NCBI RefSeq assembly: GCF_026745355.1
Contig: NC_079209.1
Coordinates: 3,541,795 to 3,605,794, forward strand
Source: Beta vulgaris subsp. vulgaris
Lineage: Eukaryota > Streptophyta > Magnoliopsida > Caryophyllales > Amaranthaceae
Reading direction: 5' to 3'
Length of the DNA: 64,000 bases
Shown in pieces: positions 45,619-58,642 of this stretch (position 1 is the first letter of the stretch; every line of letters begins with the position of its first letter). The position numbers were made by a program, and so were the translations under genes. The notes beneath the pieces were generated by a model. The model saw only the letters and a program-made list of their open reading frames with translations. It ran no database searches and was not told the DNA's origin.

Positions 45619-46560
45619 ATCTCACACCCCCCCCCCCCCGAGCCAAGCGCTTTAATCCCACCGTCCACGCCGGCATACCCTAACGGCTAAGGTACACCAA
45701 TCACCAATCTTATTACCTGTAGACCCACCACCACTATTCAATATTCATGGCGTTGAGTTTTTTTTTTTTTTTTACTGTTATTAATTTCCTAAATTTTTTT
45801 TGAACCTTTTTTGGCTAATATGTGAATTTGCGGATTTGAATAAGAGTATGAAATTAGGTGTTGTTAGTTTATATGATAAATTATAGGGTAGTAATATGTA
45901 ATTTATTAAATTAATAATAATGGTAATTAAAATAAAAGTATAAAATTAGGTACTGTTAATTTCTTCACATGATAATTTAGTTTTTATTTTAGTACTTATA
46001 AGATAGTAATTTATTGGGTTAATTTTCATATAGTTAATTCATGTGGAATGATAAATATAGGAAATGATATGTGATACAACTAGATAAAAAAAACAAAGGT
46101 AATAGAAAAACAACCCGATCTTCAATAATATTATTTCTGTTTTACACCCCTGAATTTGAAATCTTGGCTCTACCACTGCTCTATAGTATGCATACTTGCC
46201 TCTCAGTAAGCAAAATTTATGTTCTTCCATAACTTTCATTTTGTGTCATATACAAATTCGATATGTTTCATGTCATTTAAGTTTTGCTTGATGTCATTTA
46301 TTTTGTCATATGTGTCATATATTTCTGATCTGCTTCATATCGTCATTAATAATTTGTTATACAATAAGTATATGGTGTAGCATGTTACATCCAAAAAGTT
46401 CTATTATATATAATATGATAAATAAAAATTATAAAAATATATCATCAAATTTGTCTTAAACAATACTAAAATAAGGTTATTTTCTTATAATTTATCAACA
46501 TGAATTGAGCGTAACTAATAGTCAAAATTCGATATTATTGTTGTTGTTGCTGTCCAACAA
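45619..46560. other. Spacer, no gene seen
   Basis: Contains a C-rich run (45627-45639) and AT-rich DNA. No coding signature. Confidence 0.4.
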
Positions 46561-46620
46561 AATAAGCTATTGTTGTTTTTTTTTTTTTTTTTTTTTTGGC
46601 GACAAGAACAAACAGGAAAC

Positions 46621-49600
46621 TTAAACTAATTTACCTAATCTAGCCGCTATTGCTAAATTGTGCGCTGCGACAATTTCCTCTCTACGAACCTTCTTTATTC
46701 CCCATTGAAGAACTCGTCGACACAGAGCCCTGAAATCATACATAATTGTGGCAATCTCTACTGCGTGATGAGGGCTTTTTGCAGCACGGAGAACTTCCGT
46801 CGAGTCTGAAAGAACTTGTATATTACAGAATCGTTTTGAGTAAGCTTCGTAGAGACCTCGATACACTGCGAGAGCTTCAGCTTGTAGAGATAAAGAAGCT
46901 GAAACTATGGCGTTGCCCTCAAATATCTTTTCTCCATTCATATACGCCGTCCACCCTATTCCCGCTCTCGGATAGTTTAGTTTGTGTCTCTTCCAAGCTC
47001 CATCTACCAAAACTTTGCATGCATCTTGTTGATCAGTATCTAGAAGGGGCGAGGCCCTCTGGTGAGAGTCATACTCAGATAAACCTCCCTTAAGCTGATT
47101 CCCTTTTATTCTATTACTTTCGTCAAATTCTTCGAGAAGGGTGTTTTTCCTTTGTAATATAACAGACGGGTGTTCGAATAAACTCCTAAACACTACGTTA
47201 TTTCTGTAAAGCCAGATTGACCAGAGAGTAGTAACAAACTCTCTAACCCTCTCGGACCTTACCCCGTCTTCCCGCCAAAAAAGCTGTAAAAAATTTCTGA
47301 TCCAATCGTCTATCGGAATGTATTCACTTGACTGAGTATTGATTCCAAGTGCAGAAGAATACCATATTCGAGAAGAAACCTCACAGTCTCTGAACAGGTG
47401 CCTTTCATCCTCGGGAAATTGATGACAGATATTGCAGTTAACACTTATGGGAATGTTGCGCTTTGCTAAGTTGCAATTGGTGGCTAGGGCTTTTTGATGA
47501 AGAAGTCGCCATATAAAAATCTTCCATTTGGGTCTAAGATCAGAAGCCCAGAGTTTACTCCAAAACTTCCTTTTAGTGTAAGAGGGTTCAAGGCTTCCTC
47601 TTTGACCAAGAAGGAATGCGTAAGCATCCTTTACTCTAAAAGCTCCATGTTTAGACTCACTCCATGCGAAGTAATCCTGAAGATGCTCCCTACGAATGTA
47701 GGTTGTAAGATCCTAATAGACGATTCTGGCATGAACAACTTCCAGATAAGCTCAGGGTTCCACTTTTTTTGATTGGTTACCATTAAGTCCTTAACAGTTC
47801 GTAACCCGTTTTCCTGCAAATGTACTCCAGGCTTGAGCTCGATGGGATTTCCTCTCAACCACTTATCATCCAGTATTTTTGTGTCAGAGCCATCTCCTAT
47901 TATTTTGGTGAACCCTCCCACACAATCTTGAATAGACCTGCAAAGGCCCCTAAAACCCCAAGAGGCTCTGCCCAATCTTGACTTGTTGAGGGTCAAGCTG
48001 ACTGGGGAAGCCTTATATCTTGCTATGTACACTTGGGATATCAGAGTTTGGTTTGAGTTATGAATTCTGACTGCTTGCTTTGCAAGTAACGCTTTGTTAA
48101 AGAGATGAACGTTTCTTATGCATAATCATCCGCTTCCTTTAGGTAATTCCAGAGTTGACTTTCCTTTACAATAGATCGGTTTTCTTACACTGGTACCAGC
48201 CCACAGAAATCTTGCAAAAATGGAGTTTAACTTATCTGCTGTTATCTTTGGAATGAGGAAAGTGCTGAGAATGTTCAGACTGAGCATAGAGAGGACGCTG
48301 TTAATTAGGATGACTCGTCCAGCTAACGAGAGGGTTAGACTGTGCCAACTTGAGAGCTTTTTTTTCAACCGTCTCAACTAAAGGTTGGAACATTCTGGAG
48401 CTCCTGCCATTCACCTCGATGTTTGCACCTAGATATTTCCCAAGTGAGTCTGCAGTTGGGGTGTTCGCTGAATCTCGCATCTGTTGACGACAGCTTTGAG
48501 GCGTGTTCGGACTAAACATGATAAGGGACTTATGGTAGTTGATGACTTCGCCTGATATTCTGCTAAATTTGGACAAGATGCTCTTCACTTCATCACAAGA
48601 TTTGGGATTGGCTTTAAAAAAAATCAGAGAGTCATCTGCAAAAAAGAGGTGAGACACGGAAGGACCCATTCTGGCTATCTTAATTCCTTCGAATGATTTG
48701 TCAGCCATTCCTTTAGTAAGCATTCTAGACAGAATATCCATAACGAGAATAAAAAGATATGAGGATAGAGGGTCTCCCTGCCTTAGGCCACAAGTAGGTG
48801 CGAATCTAGAAGTAGGCTCCCCATTGACAAGGATTGAGTATAGGGGTGAAAGTAATACGGTTTAAAACCGAACCAAACCGAAAACTAAACCGAATTAGAA
48901 ATTCGGTTCGGATTTTTTTCTAATTTGGTTCGGTTTGGATTGAGAAATTGGGGAAATTCGGTTTTCGGTTCGGATTCGGTTTGAGGATGTGAAAAACCGA
49001 AAACCGAACTTTGAAACCGAAATATAAGTATAAGCCCAAAGCCCCATTATCCTTCCCAGCCCATATATAAACTCCCTTAAAAACCCTAAGTCTTTTTAAT
49101 TTCTCTCCTCTTACACGCCTCTCTCCTCTCTCCTCTCTCCTATCTCATTTCCTGGCCTCTTTCATGCCTCTTTCTTTGTTTCTCAGTTTTTTGATTTCTC
49201 CCTCTCTAATCTCTCTTGTCTTTCCTCTCTCCCCTCTCATATCATTGTATCTATTGTTCTTGAATTTTCCTATAAAAATTATGAACTCACAAATTATTCT
49301 TTAACCCACGACGACACGGGTAGTTAAGAGGATAAGATGGAGATCAAAAATTATATGCAATTTACCCCATCTAATTAAAAGGCAAGTTATTTACGAAGTT
49401 TTTTTTAGTTTAGTCTATGAAATTTGCATGCTTTTGTTTTTTTTTGTGAGTTTATACTTCGATCTATTAAATTTGCTCGAAAGTGTAAATTTTTTCATTT
49501 ATATAATCTTAGATCTCTAACTTCTCGCGTCTCTCTCATCAAATTTGTTGTGTTTTTTCCATGATTTTCTTATATGCAGGTTGATTGGGAAGAACAAGCT

Positions 49601-51797
49601 TTCAAATTAGGGTGATATCATCTCTGAAATTTTAGAATTTATGTAGTTTTAGTGCTGTAATTTGTAATTTTATCAATTATAATAGTTGCATTTCTGTTGT
49701 TTTACTATATTTTGTAGATCTATTAATTATAAATTTGGTTGTGTTTTTTTTTAAATTTTAATTTTGTCATTAATCTGGGAAAAATCGGTTTTCGGTTCAG
49801 AACCGAATTGGACTTTAAATTTCGGTTTCGTTTGGTTTGGTTCGAGATTTAGTACGGTTTGGATTTGGTTTTAAAAATTCAAAACCGAATACCGAACTTT
49901 CACCCCTAATTGAGTATGACACTGTAGTTACGCACTGCATAATCCAATGACGACACTTGTCTGGGATTCTCATTTGCGACAATAACCAATCCAAGAAGTC
50001 CCAATCCACTTTGTCATAGGCCTTAAACATGTCGATCATTAGAGCCGCCAGGTGCTGCTTGCCTTTTGTGTGCTGCTTGATATTACTGACCAATTCATGA
50101 GCAATTAAACAGTTATCCACCATGATTCTCCCGGGAACGAAAGCGTTTTGGAATGGAGAAACCAACTCTTTCAATATTGGTTTAAGACGATTGGAAATGA
50201 CCTTTGATATGATTTTATAAATCACATTACATAGGCTTATGGGACGAAACTGACTTGCTTCTTCCGGTCTTTCTGTCTTGGGAATGAGGCAGATGTTTGT
50301 GTAATTCCATTCCCTTAGCATGTACCCTGTAGAGAAGAAATGAGAGACCGCTTTCCAAATGTCATTACCTACCGTTGACCAGTATTGCTGATAGAACAGT
50401 GCAGGAATACCGTCTGGCCCCGGTGCCTTTAGGCTTCCCATTTGAAACATGACTAGTTCCACTTCTTCAAACGTGACTGACTTTGTCAAAAGGATTTGCT
50501 GCTCATCAGATAATTGTGGTATCAAACTCCGTATCGTGGAAAGCTCCTCCCAGTATTCGCTGCCGTGATGTCGGCCTTGATAGATCTGAGAAAAGTATTC
50601 CAGCATTTCCCTTTGGATTTCCTTTTTATATGATGTCCAGGTTCCCGCGGCTGATTTAAGCATAAGAATTTCATTGCGCTTTCTTCTACTCTTTGCTTTC
50701 CGGAAGAACCATTTAGTATTTGAATCTTCCCAAGCTCTATATTTACTCTTAACCCTTTGTTGCCAATATTTCACCTGTAATGCCAATTTTTCCCTTGCTG
50801 ATTTCACTACTTCCTCTTCCTGGACTTCCCCATTGAAACATGGAAGATTTGCTTGGGCTTCGCCGCATTGATCTAGACACTCTTCCCAGCTAATATTATT
50901 TGTTCTCTTGAACTCTTGACACCATTTAAATAGACGATATCTTATGTGACGACACTTTTGGGCGATGCAAAACATTGGGGATCCGTTAACTTGGGAATGC
51001 CAGAGCTCGATAATGATATTCGAGATTTCCTTAAACTCCAGACACCAAGCTTCCATTTTAATTGGGGATCTTCTTCGTTCTTGTGGTGGGGAAGTGTGAA
51101 GAAGGATAGGACTATGATCTGATATTAGTATGAGTAGGTTTAGGGTTATTGCTTCTGGATTTTTTTGGATCCAATTTTCTGAGGCATACACTCTATCCAG
51201 CCTCTCATATATCCTATTCTCAGCTGATCTATTATTGCACCAGGTATAAGATTGGCCATGAAAGCTTAGCTCCGACAGCCCCAAATTGCTTCTCCAGTTA
51301 GAGAATTGCTCTTTCCCTGGAATTACCTCTGATCCCCCCAATTTTTGATTTAGAAATTCTACTTGATTAAAGTCTCCTATAACTACACTATCTAGCTTAT
51401 TTTGCATTATACATCGTGTAATACTATCCCACAACTCCCCTTGACTCTACATAAGGCGATCCATACAGCAAAATAAGGTTCCATTTATATATATTACATC
51501 ATCTACTACATCATTTATAATACAGTCAAAGTGATTAGCAGAACTACCAGAAACATTCATATCTACATCATTATACCAAAAGACCGCCAGGCTACCTACG
51601 TTATTTATAGCGTCAACAGTGGCTACTCCTGAATACCCAAAATACGCAGCTAGCTTATATATATCAGTAGCGGTAGACTTAGTTTCTGACAGGAACAATA
51701 TATTAGGAGAGAATTTGCGGACAAGCCAGCTCATAAATGGAATTGTAGGGGAGTCCGCTGATTTTAGACCCCTACAATTCCATGCCAATATCTTCAT
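46621..51797 (-). pseudogene. L1 ORF2: endonuclease, RT, RNase H (interrupted)
   Basis: Starts MKILAWNCRGLKSADS at 51797. The EEP endonuclease has LSETKS, GDFNQV and ISDHSPIL; two shifts near 51480 and 51430 break it. RT in 51434-49909 shows APGPDGIP, FRPISLCNVIYKIISKVI, NAFVPGRIMVDN and IDMFKAYDKVDW. It is cut by the hAT element after VSYSI. It resumes at 48832 with LVNGEPTSRF, GLRQGDPLSS and the catalytic FADDSLIFF, then more shifts near 48370 and 48130. The zf-RVT block lies near 47380-47480. RNase H is at 47193-46621 (VLVDGAW, QAEALAVYRG, LSDSTEVL, AAHNLA). The product would nick DNA and prime reverse transcription in the nucleus. Dead copy. Confidence 0.88.
48841..49908. mobile_element. 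Non-autonomous hAT element inside LINE ORF2
   Basis: TIRs TAGGGGTGAAAGT and ACTTTCACCCCTA, and a perfect 8-bp duplication ATTGAGTA (48833-48840, 49909-49916). Removing the element and one duplication copy rejoins the RT reading frame (SYSI + LVNG). Arms of AAACCGAA / TTCGGTTTGG words occupy 48855-49025 and 49780-49900. The core has AAGCCCAAA and AGCCCATATATAAAC (TATA at ~49062), the telobox AAACCCTAAG (49081-49090), CT-rich tracts and an intron-like stretch to TGCAGGTTGATTGG (49576). No transposase. Confidence 0.93.
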
Positions 51798-54386
51798 GGG
51801 GCGCCCGGAGACTGTTTAGGCCCAGTCTCGAAGCCATCTTCACCAAAAAACACCATGTGCTTAAATTTCTTAAATTTGCGCATTATTTCCTGTCGTTTGT
51901 CAGCGATCCATTTATGCAAATTCAAAGTTACCTCATTAATGAAACTTTCAAGGATTGGTTCAAATTCTTCAAATTTCCTTTTTTTGTCACAGACCAAAGC
52001 TTGAACTACCACTCGTTTGGGCTTAGGAGGTCGGCCCGATCCACGCCGAGGAGGTTCCATCACAATTTTTTCAGCATCATTTAAACTTTTTTCAGTGATG
52101 GGCTTTATTTTATTTTCTGTAGCAGAAGGTGAAATATCTTCTAGTTTTGGCTCAGTTGGGCTTACCTTCTCCTTACCTTTTGAACCCCCATCTGAAAGCG
52201 ACTTTTTCTTATTCTCCATCACGACCATTTCACGTGTCGCCTTATTCCCAGACTTAAAATCCTCACCTTTTGATACTGTGACTTCAGCAGAGAGTTCCTC
52301 ATGTTGCTGGATGGGAACTTCAACCAAAGTTTCAGGATTATTCTTTGCGGCATCCAGAACCTCCGAGAGTTCGTCGAACTTTCTTTTGCGCGATAAGAAA
52401 ACTTCATCCTCTGCTGCCGCCATTAGTGGTGTTTGCGGAGTCGGCCAGCACGGAAAGATGTGATGATCAGCAAACTCCGCAGATGGGAGACCTGCAACTG
52501 CAGAGTGAAAGGAGCTAGAAGAGCCGGTTTGTAACGAAGAGTGAGAGCCTGGTAAAAGAAGAGGAGTTTGAGGGGCATGAGCTGAGCTTGATTCTTGCAG
52601 AAGGTTTTGAAGTTCTCCCCAATTTATGGAGTCACTTAAAGAGTAAGGATCAGCATAAAAGTTTCCAGCATATATAGCATCATCTGAATTAAAGTAGGAT
52701 GACAAGCTGTGTGGAGCTAGCGAGTTTCCCCACGAATTTCCTACGTCATTGTTATTGACGTATTCCATGTTGTCTTCATGAGGGAATAAGTCAGGTAGGT
52801 TTTCGAATAGTACAGGAACATTAAAGTGAGAATTGTTAACTTCTTCTGTAGGTTGAGAGTGATGTATATTAAGTTGGGAGTGAGATGGTTGGGTGATAGA
52901 GTTTGAAGAGTGAGGAGATGAATGAGTAGAATCCATATTGACTTGGGTGTTATCATGTGAGGAAAGGGAGGAAATTTTTTTTGGTGAAGAGAGAGAATGT
53001 GTAGAAGTATTTATGGTATTAATATTAAGAGGAAGAAATGACCCGATTTGGAATGGTTTAGCTAAAGAAAATGGGTTTAGATTATTGTTCCTTACATGAG
53101 AAGCATTAAAATGAGGAGAGAGAGTGAGATTATGGGCTGGAAATCTCACTTCAGCCGCCTGATTTGCTGTTGCGTCAGATGTCTTCAGTGCATTAAATGC
53201 ACTTGAAATTTTTCTCGCAATTTTCTTGTGTTTCTTTTTGAAGGAAGGAGCTTTAATTGGAATGACAGATTTGCCCCTAGCTTGCCTCGTATTTTCCTAG
53301 TCAACGAGATGGGCCCGAAGACGTGACCCGCACATGAATTGGCTTCGTGTCTAAAATGCTGCTGCCTTGACCCATATGCATTGGGCCTCGTTGATGGGCC
53401 AGAATTCCCGCTGGCGTTACTGGCTTCATGAGTTCTAGGAGATACATGACCCGAGGACGCATTTTGCATTTCTTCATCAATAGGGTGGTTATCATCGTCA
53501 CCTCCACTATCATTATCTGAACTACTACTTGATGAGTAGACCATTGGTGTTCTCCTTGGCTCATCTAATTTGACTATCGTTGTCATGAACTCTGGGGAAG
53601 AAGGGAGCCCTATTATTTTATTCGAGTACAACGATGCGTCAGGACTCCCAAACATTACTGGAGAGTCGGGAATACTTGCCTTTGAGATAGCCTTTTTTAT
53701 GGACTTCTTTGCTTTCTCCCATGGAACTAAACATATCGAGCTTTTATGACCTATCCTTCCACATCTCTTGCAGAAGATATAAACTCCTTCATATCTGAGA
53801 TCAATCCAAATTGACCGTCCTTCTTGCATTTCAAGATACATCCCTGGTATTAAAGGGAATTTTACTTTTATCCATACGAGCGCTCGAAAGTGCTTTTTGA
53901 GACCGGATTGGCCAGATGCTTCATCATAATAGAGAACTTTCCCTATTCGAGAGTAAATGAGATTTGCCAGAGCTTTGGAGCATATTACCAGAGGGAGGCC
54001 TTCTATTTTAATCCATAAAGCCGATTCCGAGAAATTGAAGGATTTGAAAGAATCAAGAGGTTTCCAAGCTTTTATGATAAGCATAGCTCCTTTGAAATTC
54101 ATTGTATCATATAGCCTAAAATATCTGACCTATCTTGTGACTCACGGCAGTGGAAGAAGAAAAGATTATTTTCTTTCTTGACTGAAATTCGATCTCTTGT
54201 AAACCATGAATCCACCCAATCTTGCACTTGCCTGAGTGAAAAGTCTCGATGATCGAGAAATTTCCCAACTAAGACCATTGAAACATCATGAGATCGTGAA
54301 CTGAAATGTTCCAGAGGGGTTTTTAGCATAGGGCCTTGTTTCCTATGCCAGACAACAAAGTTTGAGGTAGATTGAGATTGCTCCAT
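51794..54386 (-). pseudogene. L1 ORF1: DUF4283, zinc knuckle, AT-hook-like tail
   Basis: Starts MEQSQSTSNFVVWHRKQ at 54386. A DUF4283 RNA-binding domain runs to about 53870. A shift near 54100 separates DILGYMIQ from NFKGAMLIIKAW. A zinc knuckle CKRCGRIGHKSSIC follows (C-x2-C-x4-H-x4-C). A second shift near 53290 leads into the 53149-51794 frame: a long Ser/His/Asn-rich region, then a basic GSGRPPKPKR segment resembling an AT-hook, and a Lys-rich tail. The stop TGA overlaps the ORF2 ATG as ATGA. ORF1 coats LINE RNA. The tail may aid DNA or chromatin contact, which is inference. Confidence 0.82.
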
Positions 54387-54634
54387 TTAGATTGATCACT
54401 CTAACGGATTAAGACATGAGGGATAAAGGCTAAGATGGATTATGATTGGAGTTGAGAAGCAATAGGATTGCTTAATTTTCTGTTTTTGAATGCAGTGATA
54501 CGCTTGAAACGAGTAAGGCTAATGGAACAGTAGAATAAATTGGTAGAGAGAGAATTATTTTGAGAAAGATTTATTGCTAGAGAGAGAACCTCTCGTCACG
54601 GGAAATTTTTGTTATATAATAAGCTATTGTTGTT

Positions 54635-55194
54635 GCTCTCCAGCTTTTGTGGGAGATAAAGACAAGTGAGCCTCATAAAAGTAGTCAAAGCTTGTTGATT
54701 TGTAGAGCAACAAGTTTTTGCGGAGCAACTAGCTCCAAGTCTTATAAAATTACGAGTTGGTCCTTATTAGCTACCATTGCAGTTGCTCACTTGCTCTAAG
54801 CCTCATACTAATGGTTTCTTTAATTTAAGAATCTGCAGTAGCTAGTGTGTGATTTCATATGTTGGTCTACCGAGTAGTTTGTGAGGTCGCACCTCTAACA
54901 GTAGGAATTTAAGATAATTGAATATAAGGGGAATTCCTATCCTTAAGTATTACATTTGGAACTTGGAAAGATTTCACCTTATGTCCTTATGGGATATTTA
55001 TCATGCGTATGTTTGTTATATTTAGGAAAGTTGAAAAATTTTCTACTTGCAATGGAATATACATCTAGTGGTCATGCCTCATGCGCGAATCCACATGTAT
55101 GGGGGCCGAGGGCCAGGCCCCTACAGCCCTCTTTCGCAGCCCATTTTTCTAATGAGGTCCCTGTAAATATTTTATTTATATATTAAATGAGGTC
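54635..55194. other. Spacer, no gene seen
   Basis: No protein-like frame or repeat end identified. Confidence 0.4.
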
Positions 55195-55300
55195 ATTATA
55201 AACTTAAAGAAGACAACTGGTTTGTTGGTTAATAACTTGGTTTAAAGTTTAAGTGATTAAGAGGTCGAGTCCTCTTCACAACAAAAATTCTAGTCGCTCT
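55195..55300 (+). repeat. SINE-like tRNA-derived repeat
   Basis: TGGTTTGTTGGTTAATAAC (box A-like) and GAGGTCGAGTCCTC (box B-like, 55261-55274) at tRNA spacing. No clear tail. Confidence 0.4.
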
Positions 55301-55844
55301 CTTCCTCTACTTATTTTATTCAAACAATCGACCATCCGTTCCCTGCAACTATAAATTTATGCCCTTCTCCCCTATTGGTCGTACACTAGGTAAGTTGATT
55401 ATTTCCTTCTAACTGATGTAGGGTTCGAAACTTGTGAGTCTTATCTACTCATTGATGTTTAATGGCTCATTGTGGGATGTTCTTTATTGGCGAGGGTATT
55501 ATGACGGAATTGTGAGTTGTGACATTCGACTATTCGGTCTTGTACTTAATTTGTGATGGTGTATTCGGAAGAAGCAAAAATGGTGTATTTTGTTGTTGTT
55601 AATTGCTGATATTGTAGTTTATATTGATGTTGGGATCATGTATGATTAACTTACAGGTTATACTTTTACCATATAATTTTGATTTCATTGTATATATGGG
55701 GACAAGCTGTTGAAATTGTGCAAAAATAGCATCAAAAGATAGATGCTATTGCGTTTTGTGTTTTAGTACTATTGCATTTTTTGTGTTTTTTTTGCTATTG
55801 TATCTTTTGTTTAATAAATGACATATATGTTTCAGAATAAATCG

Positions 55845-57083
55845 AGAAAAAGACAGTTGTCAACCTCGAATGTGACAGTGAGACGCAAAATACCAAAGAT
55901 GAATTATTTTTTGAGGTTGTAGACGGGTTTAATGAGAAGGGTAGGATATTTGGTTTGGGTGAAGTTGCTCACTCATATTACGAAAAACACAAGTTTGAAG
56001 AATGGCACGGTAAGAGACTACATTAAGAGTTTGGACTCAAGTTGTTGAGCTTGCGGCAAAAACTGGCGAACAAAAGAAAGAATTAGATGCAACAAAGGAA
56101 GGGCTTGTGAAAACCTAAAAGGTGTTGGTTGAAACTCAAAAAATTATATTCAAAACCACTTAAACTTTCATGACTTTCAAACAACAAGTGGAGATGTTTA
56201 TGTAAGCTAACCCTCCTCGCCCTTGACAGTACCATGGCTAGCATAAGATTTTCATATAAGCTTTCAAAGTATCCAATGATTTTCTTTGATACATGCTTTT
56301 AATATATAGGCCTTAATGTAGTGATTTTTGCATATATCTTAAGTGGCCGCTTTTGTACAACGTATATAAATGACTTATGTTACATATTATGACTTGCAAA
56401 TTAATGTAAAGTTGGCACTTGGTCATTGAGTGTGAATTAAAATGGTTTATAATTGTTTAGATATATAATTATGTAAGACATTATATTTTAAGGTAATTTA
56501 TATAATAAAATAGAGGACCAATAACGAATATTTCAAAAATCTGTCTCCAAATTTAGAGACAAATTTCAAATATATTATTCGCTAATAATAGGAAATTATC
56601 AAAATTACATCAATCCCATTGGAGATAGATTGTAAAATCCGTCTTTAAAATTAGAGAAGGATTCATAAAGTCCGTCTCTAAATTTGGAGACAGATTTGTA
56701 AATCCATCTATGATTTTAGAGAAGGATTCATAAAGTCCGTCTCTAAATTTGGAGACAGATTTGTAAATCCATCTATGATTTTAGAGACGGGTTTTTGCAT
56801 TCCCTCTCTAAAGTTAGAGACAGATTTTCGCAATCCATCTCTAAACTTAGGGATGAATTTTCGCAATCCGTCTCTAAACTTTAGATACAGATTTAGCAAC
56901 GAAAATGAATCTGTCTCTAATTTAGAGACAAATTGATGAAAATCCATCTCTAATTCAATTTAGCGACAAGGCCTTCTACAACAGGGGTGATTTGTCCCTA
57001 GATCCGTCTCTAAGCACATATAGCGACAGAATTTGTTGATTTGGAGATGGATCCTTTCCGTCGCTATAGAGCAGTTTTTGTAG
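55845..57083 (+). mobile_element. CACTA relic, 3' half, with transposase-like tail
   Basis: 55900-56010 encodes ELFFEVVDGFNEKGRIFGLG, then EVAHSYYEKH, close to the VxGxxxKGRIYGLG signature near the end of plant En/Spm-type proteins. It is followed by stops. 56520-57083 is a decayed GAGACGGAT/ATCCGTCTC subterminal array, with a 65-bp tandem duplication at 56651-56780. The array ends GCTATAGAGCAGTTTTTGTAGTA, matching the GTAGTG end of 16995-18170. The 5' half is not found. Confidence 0.65.
55890..56230 (+). pseudogene. En/Spm-type transposase-associated exon remnant
   Basis: About 40 residues resemble the C-terminal part of plant transposases of the Ptta/En/Spm family (KGRIFGLGEVAHSYYE). Further downstream, Lys/Leu-rich coiled-coil-like codons (QKLANKRKN, KPKRCWLKLKK) are crossed by stops, as in the tails of those proteins. 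It is too short and broken to function. Confidence 0.5.
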
Positions 57084-58642
57084 TAAACTGTGTTTGGATT
57101 GAGATTTTTTGAAAACTCGGATTTTGGGTTGGATTAGATTGAGTGTAATTAAATTCAAAAATCCAATATAACCGGATAGTAATACACTTGTATTATGTAT
57201 TAAAGATTGGGTTTAAGTTCCTAACTGATTTATTTTTGAAAAAAACCTAGTGCTTAAGTGTTGTTGTTGTATTCTTTATTGTTGAATTGCACTTGTTGTG
57301 TTGTTGGACTGAATCTCATGAAGTATGTTACGTTCGGTGGTAATGAATTATGGCCTATGGGTTTGTTATTAGTTTATTAATGGACTATGAGAGATGTAAT
57401 GAATTATGAATTTGTAAATTGTAAATGTATTAGGTTGTTGTTGTCGGCTTGTCGCACACTCGCACCTTATTTACTTCATATAAAACGGAGTTTTAAAAAA
57501 TCGAATTTTCGGATTGGATCCAATGTAGAATTTAAAAATTCGGATTGAATAGGATCAGATTCAAACTCTAATTGGTTTGAATTCGGATTGAAAAATTGAA
57601 ATTCAAATTTCGCTTGGATCAAATTAAATTTGGCCCAAATCTAAACAGCACACCAAACTTTAACCCTTACTATACCACCTATAACCCAAACCATTATGTA
57701 TAGATAATAAGCAATGTAATCCGCATTCATAATCTGGGAGGCAAACCATAATCAATACCGGAAGAAAAAAAGTATCTAATAAATAAATGGTTTTACATGT
57801 CTTGAGCTACTGAAGTGTAATGCACAAAATTAACCTAAGGCTGAAGGCATGCCTAGACCCAAAAACTAGTCGGAATTTTTTTTTAAAAAAAACATTTAAT
57901 CTCTATTGTGCATCAAATTTATTGTAACTTTAGTTTGTGAATTTGAAAAAATATCAAGAACTAACAAGTACTATGCAATTTATATAAAATTATTACTTCC
58001 TCTGTATGGAAAGAATCACTTCTTTTTTTAAGTGGTTTGAAAATGCACAAGTATAACTATAATGTAATCATATGAACTTGCAAAAATATATTCTAAAAAA
58101 AGAACATTTAAAAATGCGTACACATTAAAACGAACCTAACAACATCCGACTTTTTTTTATTTGTCATATGTAATAGATTACAAAATAGAGTTAAAATTTT
58201 GTACCTTTGACCACATAAATAATCTGAGTAGTTTTTCATGAAATGAAGGGACTATGTAATTATAGCTCCATCAGTTCAAATGCCTTATGAATTTATAACC
58301 CTGAAAATCGTTTGTGATGAAGAACTTCATTTTCGGTTCATGTGTTTAACTATGTACAGTGTGATCTTCAACCTCAGTCACACAGGGGTACATTAATCAA
58401 GACATTGTCTAATTTGATTTTGAAGGCAAATGACAAGCTTCAACATCTTTAATTAACTACAAATGACAATCAATTAAAAATATACTTCGATGAGACTAAA
58501 TTAAAATAGCTAACTCTTTAATTAACTACAAATTTAAAACATGATAGTTTCAATTAGATACATAGGAACTTCTTGATCATTTAGGTTTATTTATTCAGGA
58601 AATATACCTTCATATCTAGCTAGAATAGAAACAAAATGTGAA
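57084..58642. other. Spacer with word-like array
   Basis: 57100-57650 repeats GGATTGGAT / AATTCGGATTG words, like the arms of hAT-like elements. 57994-58258 may be a weak Stowaway (TACTTCCTCTGTATGG at left). No gene. Confidence 0.35.

Larger units (their letters stand above)
46578..54617 (-). mobile_element. Full-length L1 LINE, split by a hAT element
   Basis: Target duplication AATAAGCTATTGTTGTT at 46561-46577 and 54618-54634. The poly(A) tail is the T run ending near 46598. The 5' end carries a 230-bp leader with CTCTCTCTA tracts before ORF1 at 54386. About 7 kb of LINE remains after subtracting the 1,068-bp hAT insert. ORF1 and ORF2 overlap by ATGA. ORF1 has two shifts and ORF2 several. 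Domain order: DUF4283, CCHC, AT-hook-like / endonuclease, RT, zf-RVT, RNase H. Confidence 0.92.
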
